55,700 bases of DNA from Flavobacteriales bacterium. GTDB taxonomy: Bacteria > Bacteroidota > Bacteroidia > Flavobacteriales_F > PHOS-HE28. The notes under the pieces are model-generated. The model was not told the DNA's origin. It worked only from the letters and a program-made list of their open reading frames with translations, and made no database searches. Below, piece by piece: positions 25,851 to 37,693 of the stretch. The position numbers and the translations under genes are program-made. The first letter of the stretch is position 1. Every line of letters starts with the position of its first letter. The DNA lies in assembly GCA_020635715.1 (NCBI GenBank), contig JACJZG010000020.1, forward strand, positions 1 to 55,700, given 5' to 3'.

Positions 25851-28800
25851 AAGTCCTCCAGTTCGCCGAGCATGTTGAACGAGGCGAAACTTGAGCAGAT
25901 GGCATCGTTCGGTCATCGCCCGCATAGGGCCACTGGCCTGGTCACCGCGACGTATCGTCGATCTGCGGCGCAGGGAGCCTGACCTGGAACACGGTGCACA
26001 CATAATACGAACCCAGGGGTATCGACCGCCGGGTTGTACATCCCGGACACGACCACGGACTGGGGAAGATGGTCCATGTACCGCCGGTCTGCGCATTCGG
26101 TCCGGAGCAGGGGAACAGGTCCACTGGGGCGTCATTGGAACAAATGCCCAAGGGGCATCATCGCCCTGCGTTCGAGGTGTGCGCACAACCACCGTCACCA
26201 AGTGCGGTATCCGCTGCGCAGGAGCCCACACCCGGAACGATATACTTGTAAACGCCCGGCTCATCGGTGGCTGGTTGGAAGGTGCCGTTGTGTGCAAGGC
26301 CGGAAGGGTTGAGCCAGGTCCCGTTCCCGTCCGGATCGCAACTCAAACTACCGAAGAGCTGGCTGGGTGCATCCGTCAGGCAGAAGGTCCCGTGCTCCAT
26401 CGCACCCGGCAAAAGGTCCTTCCTGCACCGTTACGCTAACTAAAGGCGGTGTCGCTTGCACAGCTGGAAGTTCCTGGATCATATACCGAGTCTGCACAAG
26501 TGGTGTTAGGGCGGCGAGCTGCCTGAACGCCCAATCGATCAATCCGCCACATCCATTCACGTCGGTCCATGCGTCTCCGGGCCAGGGGTACCACCCAGGG
26601 AAGAGAAGAGACGAGCAGTTGGTTCTGGCAGATGGTCACAGAGGCATCTCGCCAGCGCCGAGCGCATCGGCAAGGTTCAACGTGACAACGGCAGTGGCTG
26701 CGGACAGGGCCTGTTCCAGCAACCGTGTAGGTGAAAGCATGACAGGTGCCCGGCGCAAGGTTCATGGCATCCAGCACCCACCGGTGAGCTGCCCCGTTCC
26801 ATCATCGTCACCCAGGTATACCGCCTGCGTTCGGTGTGCCATCACCAAGTCCAGCAGCCAGCCGGACGCATCATCACCAACACAAGCCGCGAGGTTGCCG
26901 TTCGTTCCCGCACATTCGGCCTGGGCACTGTCAGCCTGCACTCTGGGCCGTTGCGTTGACGCAGGTGCCAGGCCGGCCACGGTGTACAGGTAAGTTCTGC
27001 CCGGATCCTCCGCCGCATCGAAGAACTGCGAATGCTCCAGGCTCGCCGAATGTCCAGCTTCCGCCGGTGTTCGGTGTTCCATCGAGGCAGGTCGCATCAG
27101 GGCCACCTGAGGCCCGTCGGAGCAGATCTGCACGGCTGAGCTGTGATGCCCGCGTTCGGCGCGGTGTTCACGATGATGGTAGCTGTCGCGGAGTCCGACC
27201 TCGCAAGGGCTCAGACCGGCGATGGGTATTTGTACACACCGGCGCTGCCGACCTGTGTGAACAGCCACCCACTTGCACTCCGGTAGGGCTGAACCAAGTG
27301 CCCGTTTGCTCCGGCGTACTGGTCAGAACGGTGAAGAGCGAGAATGGCTGGGCGTTGCTAAGCATAACGTCCGCACCCTGCTGTTCCCTGCGCCGGGTTG
27401 ATGGTTCTGGATCACGTTCACCTGCGCCTGAGCGCTGGCGCATGGAGCCGTACCTGAACCGTGTAGGTATACACACCGGGCTCACTTGTCCCGGAATGTA
27501 GATGCCCTGGTGCGATCCAGCTTCGGGTCCACCCAGGTGCCGAAGGTCTGCGGCGCATCCGTTCAACACGTTCAGCAGCGGAAGGCCGGGTCATTGTCGC
27601 ATGATGACTCCGGGCCATTAGCCGGCGTTGGCGGTTGGTTCACGGTCATCGCCATGGTGGCGGTAACGGCCGCACATTCCCCTGCGGGCCTCGACGCGGT
27701 ATACATAAACACCAGCCGCATCGACCCTGGCTGGAACACGCCGCTGCGGGATGCGCCGTGGCTGGTAGGTCCACGTACCACCGACCTGCGCGGTCGGTCC
27801 CAGCAGCGAAGCATGGGAACAGAACCCCTGGTTCGCACCACACCATGGAGGTGGACACTCCGGCGTTCGCACGCGGATTCACGACGATCGTCAACGCACT
27901 TGTAGCGTTCGGGCATGGTGCCTGACCCGTGACCGTGTACGTAGATGTAGGTGCCGGGCGCCACGTTGGAAGGGTTGAAGAAGCCTGACACGATGGCTGT
28001 GGACGACCATGACCTTCCATGTACCGTTCATCAACGAAGGCGTTCCACCCAAGCTGTCCACCATAGCGAAGCCCGTGGCATTGTCGCAGACCGTGATGGT
28101 CCGGCTGGAACCTGCGTTGGTGGTCTGTCGGCACGTCACCGTGGCTTGCGCGGTCGCAGGCTTATGCATGGTGGCAGACCCGCCCGGTAGGTGTACGTGC
28201 CCGGTGCGGTCTGCCCGGGGATGAACAGGCCATTAAAGCTCAGTGGCAGGCGCCGGTCCCGACCAGGTGCCACCGGGTCTGGGTCACCCCAATACGCCAT
28301 CAGGTTGACGCTTCTGGTCCACCGGCACAGAGCGTCGTGCCGTTGTTGGTCCCCGCGTTCGCGGGGCCGCGCCTCCGTCACGGTGACGATCGCGATATCC
28401 GAGGACAGGGGGAAAGACCGGTCACCGGTGTAATCACCGGTTGTCGTATCGGCGGCTGGTAAAGCCTGCTGTGGTTCCGGCCAGGTCCGGACGTGTCCAG
28501 GTTCCGCCTGTCGCTGCCATTCAACAGGTCGAAGAGCAGGAAGGACGGCTGTTGCTGCAGACTGTGGTATCACCGTTTCCACCTGCATCCACGGCCTGGT
28601 TCACGTTCACGAAGGTCAACGAGCTGCTGCCGGACTACATGGCCCACTGCCCGCGACGGTATAGATGTACACGCCGGCACATCCACGCCTGGAACGAAGA
28701 TGTTCAGATGCATCACCCGCAAAGGTCCAGTCCTGGTTGCGGTTACTGCCGAGGCGGAGCGTCATATTGAAGGGCCCATCACTGCTCAGCAGACGTGAGT

Positions 28801-31800
28801 CGTTGCGCTGGTGCCAGCGACCGGAGCGCAACCTCAGTCACCGTTACAGTAGCGCTTGCATTCGGGCACGGTGATTGCCGACGAGCGTGTAGGTGAACAC
28901 GCCAGGGTTGTTCGTAGGTGTTATATGTCTGCTGCTAGGACCTCCAGGTACCAGCTCAGGATTCCGCGTTCCTCAAAAGGATGAACAGGTTGATGGAGCT
29001 GCTATTACACGGCGCAGCGTTCGGCATTCACCCTGCCAGGTTCGCGGTGCGTATCACGGTCACGCTCACCATCGCATTGTCTGGCGGCGCAGGAGGCGGA
29101 GCCGTCAGTCGTAACGGAAGGCAGGGTACCAAGGGCCTGCGGTGCGCGCTGAAGAACTGGCCAGTGACCGCGTTCTGTACCCGGAAAGTTCGACCCATGT
29201 ACCACCGGGTTGAAAGGCGCACCTCCGAGCCCGGAGAAGAGATCCACCAGCGTATTTCGACCCGCACACCGTCAGTGAACCGTCTGCACTCGCGCCGTCC
29301 AGGGCGGCCACGATGGTCAGCACGCACGGTGGCTTCGTCAGCGTCGTATTGGCTGCGCCGGAACGGCAGGTGAAGTCGTAATCGCCCGGCGCCATGCCGC
29401 GGGGGGAAGACACCCGCCGTCAACTGGCCGGTCGCGTCATCATCGGTCCAAGTACCACCGGCGGTGGGAGTACCACCGAGTTCGGCGAAGAGGTCCACAT
29501 CCCCGGCATCGGAACACACGGTGATGGTGGCATCGGTACCTGCATCCGGTGCCTGGTTCACGGTGATGGCCACCGTTGCCGAGGCGTTCGTGCAGGGCGG
29601 CGTTCCTGTCACCGTATAGGTGTACACACCAGGCGCACCAGTGCCCGGGTGAAGACGCCGAAGCCGGGTCCGCCGCCGGAACGGTCCATGTTCCGCCTGC
29701 ATCAGGTGTTCCGCCCAACGGTGAAGAGGTTCACAGGTGCGTCCGTGCCGCAACAGGGTAGTGTGCGTTGGTGCCCGCGACCGGCTTCCGGCGCTCTGTC
29801 ACAGAAACGACGGCGGTGGCTGATGGGCAGGGGCCCAACCCCGCGACGGTAAGCAGGTATAGGCGCCCGTGGAGGTCCCTGGCACATAAGCACCCGTGGA
29901 ACGGGCTGTCCGCTCGGGCTGGTCCAGACCCCACCCGTCATTGGGGCGATCCGCCCAGGCGGGCGATCAACTGGAAGGATGCCTGGTCGCTGGCATACCC
30001 GGTGGTCCCATTGGTCCCGGCGTTCGGCGCCTGGTTCACCACGACCGTAACGAACGCGGTGTCATTCGCGCAAGGAGCCGTTCCGTTCACGACGTAATTT
30101 GTACACGCCCGCGGGGTGGGTCCCAGGTGAAGGTGCCCGAGAAGGAGCATTCGCCGGTGAGCCAGATCCACTTCCCGCTCGGCTTCCGCCCAACACGGTG
30201 AAGAGTTGAAGCGGGCGCCATCGTGCTGCACACCAGCGTATCGAACCGTTGCCTTGCCCGTCTTCGGGCGTTGCACCTTCACCACTTGTGCGGTGCTCTG
30301 ACAAGGCGGTGCATGGTGAGGTTCCACCACCGTAGGTGTAGGTGCCGGCAGAGAACCTGCCGCTGGGTTCAGCGTACCGCTATGGCTCTGCCTGTCTGGC
30401 TTGGTCCAGGTGCCACCGGCGTTCGGGGAACCAGAGAGGCTGCTGAAGAGGTTCACCGTCGGCCGTTCGTACAGACCAGAGGGCGTCCGTTGCCGCCGGG
30501 GTCCGGCGGTTGCACCACGCCGACGGAGACGGTGGAGTGGCGTTCGCACATGGCGAGGTGCCTGCGGCAGACGTGTACGTGCCGGCGACCGAGGTGCCCG
30601 GTGAAGGTCCCGTTAGGGCGATCCCGCCGCCTGGCGGGTCCAGGTTCCTCCCGCGTTGGGGCTACCACCGAGCAGTCCGAACAATGGAACGGAGCAGCTG
30701 ATGCGCAAAACCGTGGTACTCTGCTGGTCCCGGCGCCCGGTGCCGCATCGATGTTCACAGTGACGACCGCTGTGGCATTGGCGCACAGCGAGGCCAGTTC
30801 ACGGTAGGTATACGCCCAGCAGGGCTTAGTTCCAGGGGTGAAAGTTCTGTTGTTGGGAGAGGACCGTACCGGTCCAGGTGCCACCAGGCGAAGGTGAACC
30901 GCCGAGCAGGCCGAAGAGGTTGAAGGCCGTGCATTGGAGCATCGCGTCACCGTGGCGTTGGTCCCGGCATTAGGGCGGTGTCACGGCCACGGTCACGGTG
31001 GCGGAGGCGTTGTGGCGCATGGCGGAACGCCAGCCACGGTGTAGGTGTAAACACCGGGCACTCTCGTGCCAGGGATGAAGGTCCCGGAGAAGGTACCTCC
31101 CGGGAGCGGTCCAGCTACCACTGCCAAGTTGGGTGAACCGCCCAAGAGCCCGAAAAGGGCGAAGCTGGCGTCCGTAGCAAAGCATGTGGTGCATTGGTGC
31201 CTGCACGGGCGCGGCCTCACCACCAACGATTAAATCCGGCGGTGGCTGCCGCAGCGGGCGGTGCCTGCGACCGTATAGGTGGCTGTACCGGCCACACGGG
31301 TCCCTGGACGAAATTGGGACCGTAAGAACCGGCCCGGTCCAGGTCCATGGCCTGGGGTGCCGCCCAGCCTCGATCAGTAAAGCTGATGTGCTACAACAGT
31401 GAAGGTGGCACCTGTACCGGCATTGGGAGCATCTCACCACGGTCACCGTTACCGTGGCTGAGGCGTTCGCACATGGTGTGGTGCCCAGGACCGTGGTAAA
31501 CCCCCGGCGTCGATGTCCCGGAGGAAGGTCGGAAGTCACGGCGCCACCACCGGCGTCCTGTCCAGGGCGCCACCTCCATCTGCCGCCGCCCAGGCGTGTA
31601 AGAGGTCGAAGGCGGGCTGATTGTTGCACACCCGAAATGGAGGCGCCGTTCCGGCCGAGGGGCTGGCTGACCGTGACCGTGACGGTCGCCGTGGGTCCAC
31701 GCAGGGCTGCGATCACAGGGGACGGTATAGGTGTACACCCGCGTCCACCATGGTCGAACAAGGCATCGGTCGGCTCGCCATCCGGATCGGTCCAGGTGCT

Positions 31801-32573
31801 GCCGACCAGGGCTGCCGCCCAACGCGGGTGAACAGACGGTGACGGGCCTTGTGGAGCACAGGTGAGGTGACGCCGTTCGTTCCCCTGCGCTCGCGTTCTG
31901 GGAAGCTGCACGAACAGGTTCGCAGAGCGCGCGGCACAGGAAGCCAGAGCACGCGGTGCAAGCCGTACGGGTCCGATGCAGGGTCAGGTGCCATCGCACG
32001 CACCACTTGACCGGTCCAGGACCCACCAAGCCCGGATAACCACCCAGGAATCGACCATGTCGAAGGGCGCCGCGAGCATCGGCACACTCCGCTGCGGCGT
32101 TCTCCCCGGCTGTATGGCGGTGGAGGACCGCGGCTTTCCAGCCTGCATCATTGCCGGAGCCATCGACCTCCCCACTTCAGGGTGAGGCAGCCCGACGAGG
32201 GAGGAGGACACCCCGCATCCAGCCAGTCATCGATGGTCGCCGACCAGAACGGGCTTCCCGTGGCGCTCGTGCCTTGGAACACCTTCAGCCTATCCCCGGC
32301 ATCATCCGCCGATCCCATTCCACGAACCGCAGCACCGTAGCGGGTCCGGCGTTCGACCACCTGCGAGGGGCACACCGGTGGCGGTCGCGTTCCACCCTGT
32401 TCGAAGGTCGATCCGGCCCACCGAACGCAGTCATGCCGACACCGATCAACGTCCACGCTGTTTGGTCAGTGTCAACATTTGACTACCGCGAAACCCGTGC
32501 CGGCCATCGCAAGGGCGAGGAGCAGGCCCAAAGCCCACCCTGATCGTGGTCTGCTGGAAAATGAATGGATCAC
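24159..32573 (-). pseudogene. Giant Ig-like-repeat T9SS type B protein, locus fragmented by frame breaks
   Basis: I read this as one gene of about 8.4 kb. It starts near a GTG at 32573 with a signal-peptide-like segment (WALGLLLALAMAGTGFA). A CUB-like domain follows (DAGDRLKVFQGTSATGSPFW, then GCLTLKW). After that come roughly thirty units of 220-243 bp. Each encodes a variant of ATVTV-VNQAPNAGT, a short VCS segment, LGGTP-AGGTW, and PGVYTYTVTGTAPC-N. The gene ends in a type B sorting domain. Between about 25,850 and 32,500 the frame changes every 100-300 bp, yet the same peptide pattern continues in another frame. This could be decay, but the preserved motifs favour sequence error. The 32574-32740 gap upstream, the only real break in the T9SS locus, holds a GTCGACG/CGTCGAC stem (32666-32692) but no gene. 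Confidence 0.7.
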
Positions 32574-32740
32574 GGCCAGAATAACAAAGCCCTGGTAAGA
32601 GGGACGTGCAAGTTATGCGGTTAGGACGGGCCAGAGTCAATTCGGTCTCGCCTTCCGCACCAACTGTCGACGGTCATGGTGATTTCGTCGACCAATATCT
32701 CATCTGGTCGATACCGGCGAGGTCCACCCGGATCGGGCCG

Positions 32741-33646
32741 TTAAGGCTGTACCACGGGTGTGGGATCCCGACCCAGGGTGATCGCGAGCATCACCTCATG
32801 GGTGCCGGTGCTGTAGTTGCGCAGGTTGCTCGTGATGATATCGTACGAATAGCCGAACTGGAAGGTCTGCTTCAGCCAATAACCGACCATGGCCGTGTAG
32901 GCATCGTTCGTCCGGTAGCCGGCTCCGAGCCAGAAGGTGTTCTTGTAACGCACAATGGCATTGAGGTCGACCTTGGCCGGCACAGGGCTCGTGTATTTCA
33001 CCAGTACGGAGGGCTCGATCCGCCAATCCTCGCCCACGGGGAAGCGATAACCACCCATCGCATAGTAGTGATCCTCCATGCGGCTCAAGGTCTCCTTGGT
33101 CTCATCCAGGAAATACACCTTGTTCTGCAACAACTGGGGTGCGGTGGCGCCGAACCAGAACCGCTCACCATAGAGGTAGAAGCCGAACTTGGCATCGGGC
33201 AGGAGATCGCCGCGCAACTGGTCATCCATCACGGGATCGTTGGGGTCGTGGAATTGGATCTTCGACCCGTCGATCAGGAACTGCAAGAGGCCGGCGGATA
33301 CGGATAGGGACAGCTTCACATCCTCCGTCAACCGCAGGTGATAGGCGTAGGAGAGCTGGAAGCCTGTTCGACGCGTGGGTCCAACGATGTCCGTGAAGAG
33401 GTAGCCACCCACGCCCATCTTCTCGCCGATCGGCGTGGTGCCGCTGAAGGTGAAGGTGCGTGGCGCATCCTGGATCCCCACCCACTGGTAGCGATGGCCG
33501 CTCCGCAGTTCGAAAAAAGGCCGGCTGCCGGCCACCGCCGGGTTGAATACGTAATCGTTGAACTGGTACTGCGTCAGCTGCGGCAACTGCTGGCCACTGG
33601 CGTTCAACACCAAGGCGACCAGACTGAGGAGGAATGGATGGCGCAT
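32741..33646 (-). CDS. PorP/SprF-family T9SS membrane protein (second copy)
   Basis: A 301-residue outer-membrane protein with a signal peptide (1-18) and the family core QLTQYQFNDYVFNPAVAGSR, GHRYQWVGIQDAPRTFTFSG. The C-terminus reads GYSYDIITSNLRNYSTGTHEVMLAITL. Clear sequence difference from the other two copies in the locus indicates that each serves its own adhesin. It starts 10 bp after the stop of the SprB-like gene, so it belongs to that transcript. It would mediate surface localisation of the upstream protein. Confidence 0.95.
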   Translation of the reverse strand: MRHPFLLSLVALVLNASGQQLPQLTQYQFNDYVFNPAVAGSRPFFELRSGHRYQWVGIQDAPRTFTFSGTTPIGEKMGVGGYLFTDIVGPTRRTGFQLSYAYHLRLTEDVKLSLSVSAGLLQFLIDGSKIQFHDPNDPVMDDQLRGDLLPDAKFGFYLYGERFWFGATAPQLLQNKVYFLDETKETLSRMEDHYYAMGGYRFPVGEDWRIEPSVLVKYTSPVPAKVDLNAIVRYKNTFWLGAGYRTNDAYTAMVGYWLKQTFQFGYSYDIITSNLRNYSTGTHEVMLAITLGRDPTPVVQP

Positions 33647-33656
33647 GGGTCTTCGA

Positions 33657-34250
33657 TCAGCGGATGATGGTGAGCGGGCCGGTGTACGGCTCCGGGAATC
33701 GTTCGTCGTTCAGCTCGATGACGTAGTAGTATGTCCCCACGGGCACGAGCCCATCCTTGTAGCGGCCATCCCAGGGTTGTTTGTAGCCCACGCTCCGGAA
33801 CAGCAGCTCGCCCCATCGGTTGTACACCTCCACCTCACACTCGGGGAAGAGCTCGATCAGGTCGATCTGCCAGGTATCGTTGCTTCCATCCGCGTTCGGG
33901 GTGAATCCGTTCGGGATCACCACGGTCGGCACCACGGAAACAAGGACGGAGTCGGTATCCACACACCCGTTCGGGGCCACGACGGTAAGGGTGAACCAGG
34001 TGGTGACCGACGGATCCGCGATCGGTGCAGCGATGGAGGCATCGTTCAACAGGCTGTCAGGGGCCCAGCTGAAGACGGCTCCCGGCGGGCCGGAAGGGGA
34101 ACCACCGAGGGTCGCGGTCTCATTGATGAAGATGGTCTGATCCACGCCGGCGTCCGCGATCGGCAGGGCGAGCGAAGTGACCAGCACCACCGTCGGTGGA
34201 AGAACACGGTCCATCGGAAACGACGAGGTGGAAGAGGCGATCACCCGCTG
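33657..34250 (-). CDS. C-terminal part of the SprB-like adhesin (type B sorting domain)
   Basis: The last 200 residues are in one frame. An Ig-like unit (ADAGVDQTIFINETATLGGS, then VFSWAPDSLLNDASIAAPIA) is followed by the gliding-motility C-terminal domain: VIPNGFTPNADGSNDTWQI, EVEVYNRWGELLFRSVGYK, VPVGTYYYVIELND and terminal LTIIR. The open frame extends to 34397, but the first 50 residues are out of register. It is the end of the gene that begins at 42979. Confidence 0.85.
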   Translation of the reverse strand, partial: QRVIASSTSSFPMDRVLPPTVVLVTSLALPIADAGVDQTIFINETATLGGSPSGPPGAVFSWAPDSLLNDASIAAPIADPSVTTWFTLTVVAPNGCVDTDSVLVSVVPTVVIPNGFTPNADGSNDTWQIDLIELFPECEVEVYNRWGELLFRSVGYKQPWDGRYKDGLVPVGTYYYVIELNDERFPEPYTGPLTIIR

Positions 34251-35255
34251 GTAGGACAGGCAGCCGATGACGGCGCTGTTCCGATCTCTGGAGGCCGTCC
34301 GGATCGCGCCAAGACCAGGTGATCGCGCTGGTGCTGGCTGATCCATCCAGTGGTGATGTGCTGAGGCAGACCTGCCGATCCTGGCCCGCATCAGCAAATG
34401 ATCGTCACATCAGCCCCACCGCATCACCGTGTCGATCGTACAACCGTTGACATCGGACAGAGGTCAGGTCGTAGCGCCCGGCACCAGGTCAGCAAGGTCC
34501 TCCGCATCGCGGTGAAGCCGTTCACCGATTCCAGGAGAAGGTGGACGGCACGCCACCGAACGCGGTCGGCTATCGACCCATCGGGCCGCATCGGCACAGC
34601 TCGCATCGGTCAACGTGTTCACGATGAACCCAGGACCGGTGGTCTTGAACGACGTAGTTGAAGGTACTGTCACAACCCACGGCATCCGCGACGGGAGGAT
34701 TTACGGAACCACCAGCGCACAGGTCGGTGGCTGAACTCGCCACCGGCCTGTGTTCCGCGGTGACCAGGAATAGGTGAGCGTTCCGATGCCACCGGTGGCG
34801 GTGCGCTGACAATGGCTCCGTCACAGACGCTGTTGCACACAGCAGGTCCGTCACCAGGGCATTGTCCACGATGGGCACTGAACGGCAGCACGGGTGAAGG
34901 GCACGAGGGTGTCACAGCCCAGCCCGTCGGTAATGGTCACGCTCATATCGCCCGCGCACAGGCCGGTGACCGACATCCCCTGGCCGAGGCATCCGGCTGC
35001 CATAGATAGGTGAAGGAGCCTGCACCGCCCGGAAGGGTTCTTACGCTGGCGGTCCCATCACAAGGCCCATTGCAGGTCTCGCCAGGGAAGACCAGGCTGA
35101 CCGATCAGTACCCCGCATCGTGAACGGCAGGTCCACGGAGCAGCTGTTGGCGTCCGTTATCCGCACATCACAGGCACCGGCACAGAGCAGCTCAATGTTG
35201 GTGTCCAGTGCGAAGCGTGGCGCCAGTCCGACGGCCCAGCCGATCGTACGGTTCA
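34250..35255 (-). pseudogene. Frame-broken segment of the SprB-like adhesin gene
   Basis: This roughly 1-kb stretch has no long frame on its own. Fragments of the same repeat appear in different frames on the minus strand, such as EPYTIGW, then LCAGACDVRITDANSCSVDLPF around 35,100-35,200 and CTIDTV-type pieces near 34,430. It joins the repeat region to the C-terminal domain. At least three indels are needed to restore one frame. Confidence 0.6.
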
Positions 35256-35749
35256 ACGCCGCCCGTGATCACCAGCGTAGCGGTCCCCTCGCACTCGGCG
35301 AAGCAGGCGTTGTCGGTCGTCGTCAAGGCCGCTTCAAGCACCGGGGGATCCACGAGTTCCACGGTCACGGTGGTCACACAGCCGTTCGCATCGCTCACCG
35401 CACAGGTCCATGTATCCGCGCACAGACCGGTGGCCACATCATTGCCTTGTCCATTCGGAGGAACCGGATCCCAGACGTACGTGTAGGCACCCGTTCCACC
35501 TTGCGCGGTGAGTTGGATGACCCCATCACAAGCCGCATTGCAGGTGATCGGCGTGACGTCGGAGGTGACGACCAACGGATCCGGACCGAGGATGAGGAAG
35601 GGAACGACAATGGAACAACCTGCAGCATCGGTGATGGTGACCTGCGCGGTACCCGCACACAGGCCTTCCGCCGAGGGGTTGCCCTGGCCGTTGGTCGGCA
35701 GCGGGTCCCATTCGATCGTATAAGGCGGCAGTCCACCGGTGGGGCCCAC
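35255..35749 (-). CDS. SprB-like adhesin, internal in-frame segment
   Basis: Two complete SprB-type repeats are readable here: PPYTIEWDPLPTNGQGNPSA-EGLCAGTAQVTITDAAGCS and VTPITCNAACDGVIQLTAQG, then GTGAYTYVWDPVPPNGQG. A frame break of 1-2 bases near 35,757 separates it from the preceding segment; the peptide CDGTATVGPTGG expected there is interrupted. Confidence 0.7.
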
Positions 35750-35756
35750 CGTGGTC

Positions 35757-37693
35757 GGTACCGTCGCACAGGCCAGCGCAGGACACGGGAGAGGTGCTCA
35801 GGTTCGCGATGATGGGGTCCGGTTCGGCCACGATGGCGGTATCGATGCTGAGGCAGCCAATGCCGTTCGTGACAGCGACCAGGTAGGTGCCACCGCACAA
35901 TCCGCTGATCTGCTCGGTCGGCGATCCGAGGTCGTTGCCGCTCGCATCGTACCAGGCGATAGAACACAGCGGCGTTCCGCAATTGAACTGGACCTCCGCG
36001 CTTCCATCGCACACACCGGGGCAGGTGGTGGTATCGGCGGTGGTGGCGAGCACTTCGCCATTGAGGTCCTGAACCGGAACGAGCGCATCAACGGTACAGC
36101 CGGCAGCATCGGTCACCTGCACCGAGTAGAATCCACTGCAGATGCTGCTCAAGGTGTCGTTCGTTCCCAGGATCGCGGCGCCCGAGGTCCATAAGAACAG
36201 GTACGGATCCTGACCGCCGCTCACCGAGACAACGGCTTCGCCATTGCACAGGCCGCACTCACTCGAGGTGGTGCCAATGGTGAGAACGAGCTCATCGGGT
36301 CCTAGGACCTCGTAGGTGAATGTCGCGGCGCACCCGTTCGCATCGGTGATGGTGAGCGCGTAGCTGCCTGCACAAAGGTTGAAGGCACCATTACTTCCCT
36401 GCCCGTTCGGAGGGATGGGCGCCCAGGAATAGGTCAATGCGCCGGTCCCACCGGCCGCTGTCACGATCACACTCCCATCACAGGAACCAAAGCATGTGAC
36501 CGCTGAGACCACGGCCGATGCTGAGATGGGCAGGGGTTCGCTGATAAGGACCTGTACGGTGGTATCGCATCCCGAAGCATCGGCGATGAGCACCTCGTAC
36601 ACACCGGCACAAAGTCCCGTGACCTGCGGGGAACCCTGTCCTGCGCCGGGCTCGGGAGACCATGTGTAGGTATATGGTTCAACACCACCCACCGGACCGA
36701 CCGTCGCGGTACCATCGCAGGCACCGGGGCATGACACCGGGGTGCTGCTGAGGTTGGGCACGATCGCTGTGCTCGTGCCGACCACCGCCTCCGCGATGCT
36801 CACGCATCCGGACCCATTCGTGACCTGGACGGTATAGGTTCCCACGCACAGACCGACCAGCACAGGATCCTGGCCGAGCACGTTGCCATCCGCGTCCGTC
36901 CATTGGACCGTACATGGATCCACACTGCAGGAGAAGTTCACCGCCACCTGAGCGTCACACCCATTGGCGCAAAGGGTCTGTCCGTTGACCACCTGCAATA
37001 CCTCGGCATCACTGTCGGACACTTGGACAAGCGTCTGCTGGCTGCAGCCGAAGTCATCCGTGACGGTGAGCGCATAGATGCCGCCGCACAGGCCGGTGGC
37101 CACTTGATCGGTGCTCACCACGGTAGCGCCGAGCATCCAACTGTACGCGTAGGAACCGGTCCCTCCGACCACGGTTGCCGTCGCGGTCCCATCGCATAGC
37201 GGACAGGTGCTTTGTGTGGTACTGGCGGTCACAGCGAGTGGCGCGGGTTCGGTGACCGTGAAGGTCCGCTGCAACGAGCAGCCGTTGTCATCGGTGATCG
37301 TTACGTCGACATTACCGGCACAGAACCCGAAGGCTGCGGAGGAACCCTGGCCACTGGCGGGAGCGGGGCTCCAGGCGAAGTTGTAGTTGCCGGAGCCACC
37401 GCTGACGACGAGCGTGATGTTCCCGTTGCAGGCTCCGGCACAGGAGGTGCCGAGGACGATGGAGTTGAAGAGGGTGAGCGGAGGCGGCTCGGTGATGAGC
37501 ACTTCCACCGTGGTCTCACAACCATTGCCATCGCCGATGGTCACCTGTTGCACGCCGGCGCAAAGGCCGGTGGCGTTCGGCGATCCCTGACCGGCGCTGG
37601 CGGGGTCCCAGGAGAAGGTGTAGGCAGGCGTGCCGCTCACGATGCCGACGGTGGCGGTACCATCACATGCTCCGGCACAGGACACCGGGCTGA
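35757..37693 (-). CDS. SprB-like adhesin, internal segment of about 640 residues
   Basis: SprB repeats continue: PVSCAGACDGTATVGIVSG, FSWDPASAGQGSPNATGLCA, and variants such as QSTCPLCDGTATATVVGGTG. Two units with the pattern CANGCDAQVAVNFSCS, then CTVQWTDADGNVLG differ from the rest and recur (also CPGVCDGSAEVQFNCGTPLC). A single missing base near 37,693, between AACACCAGCTCA and GCCCGGTG, breaks the frame relative to the N-terminal segment. The open frame is 35526-37796; I give the in-register part. Confidence 0.75.

Noticed and set aside
32666..32692. Terminator between PorP and the Ig-repeat giant gene
   Set aside because: A 7-bp GTCGACG/CGTCGAC stem exists but the loop is 13 bases and no T-run follows on the minus strand.
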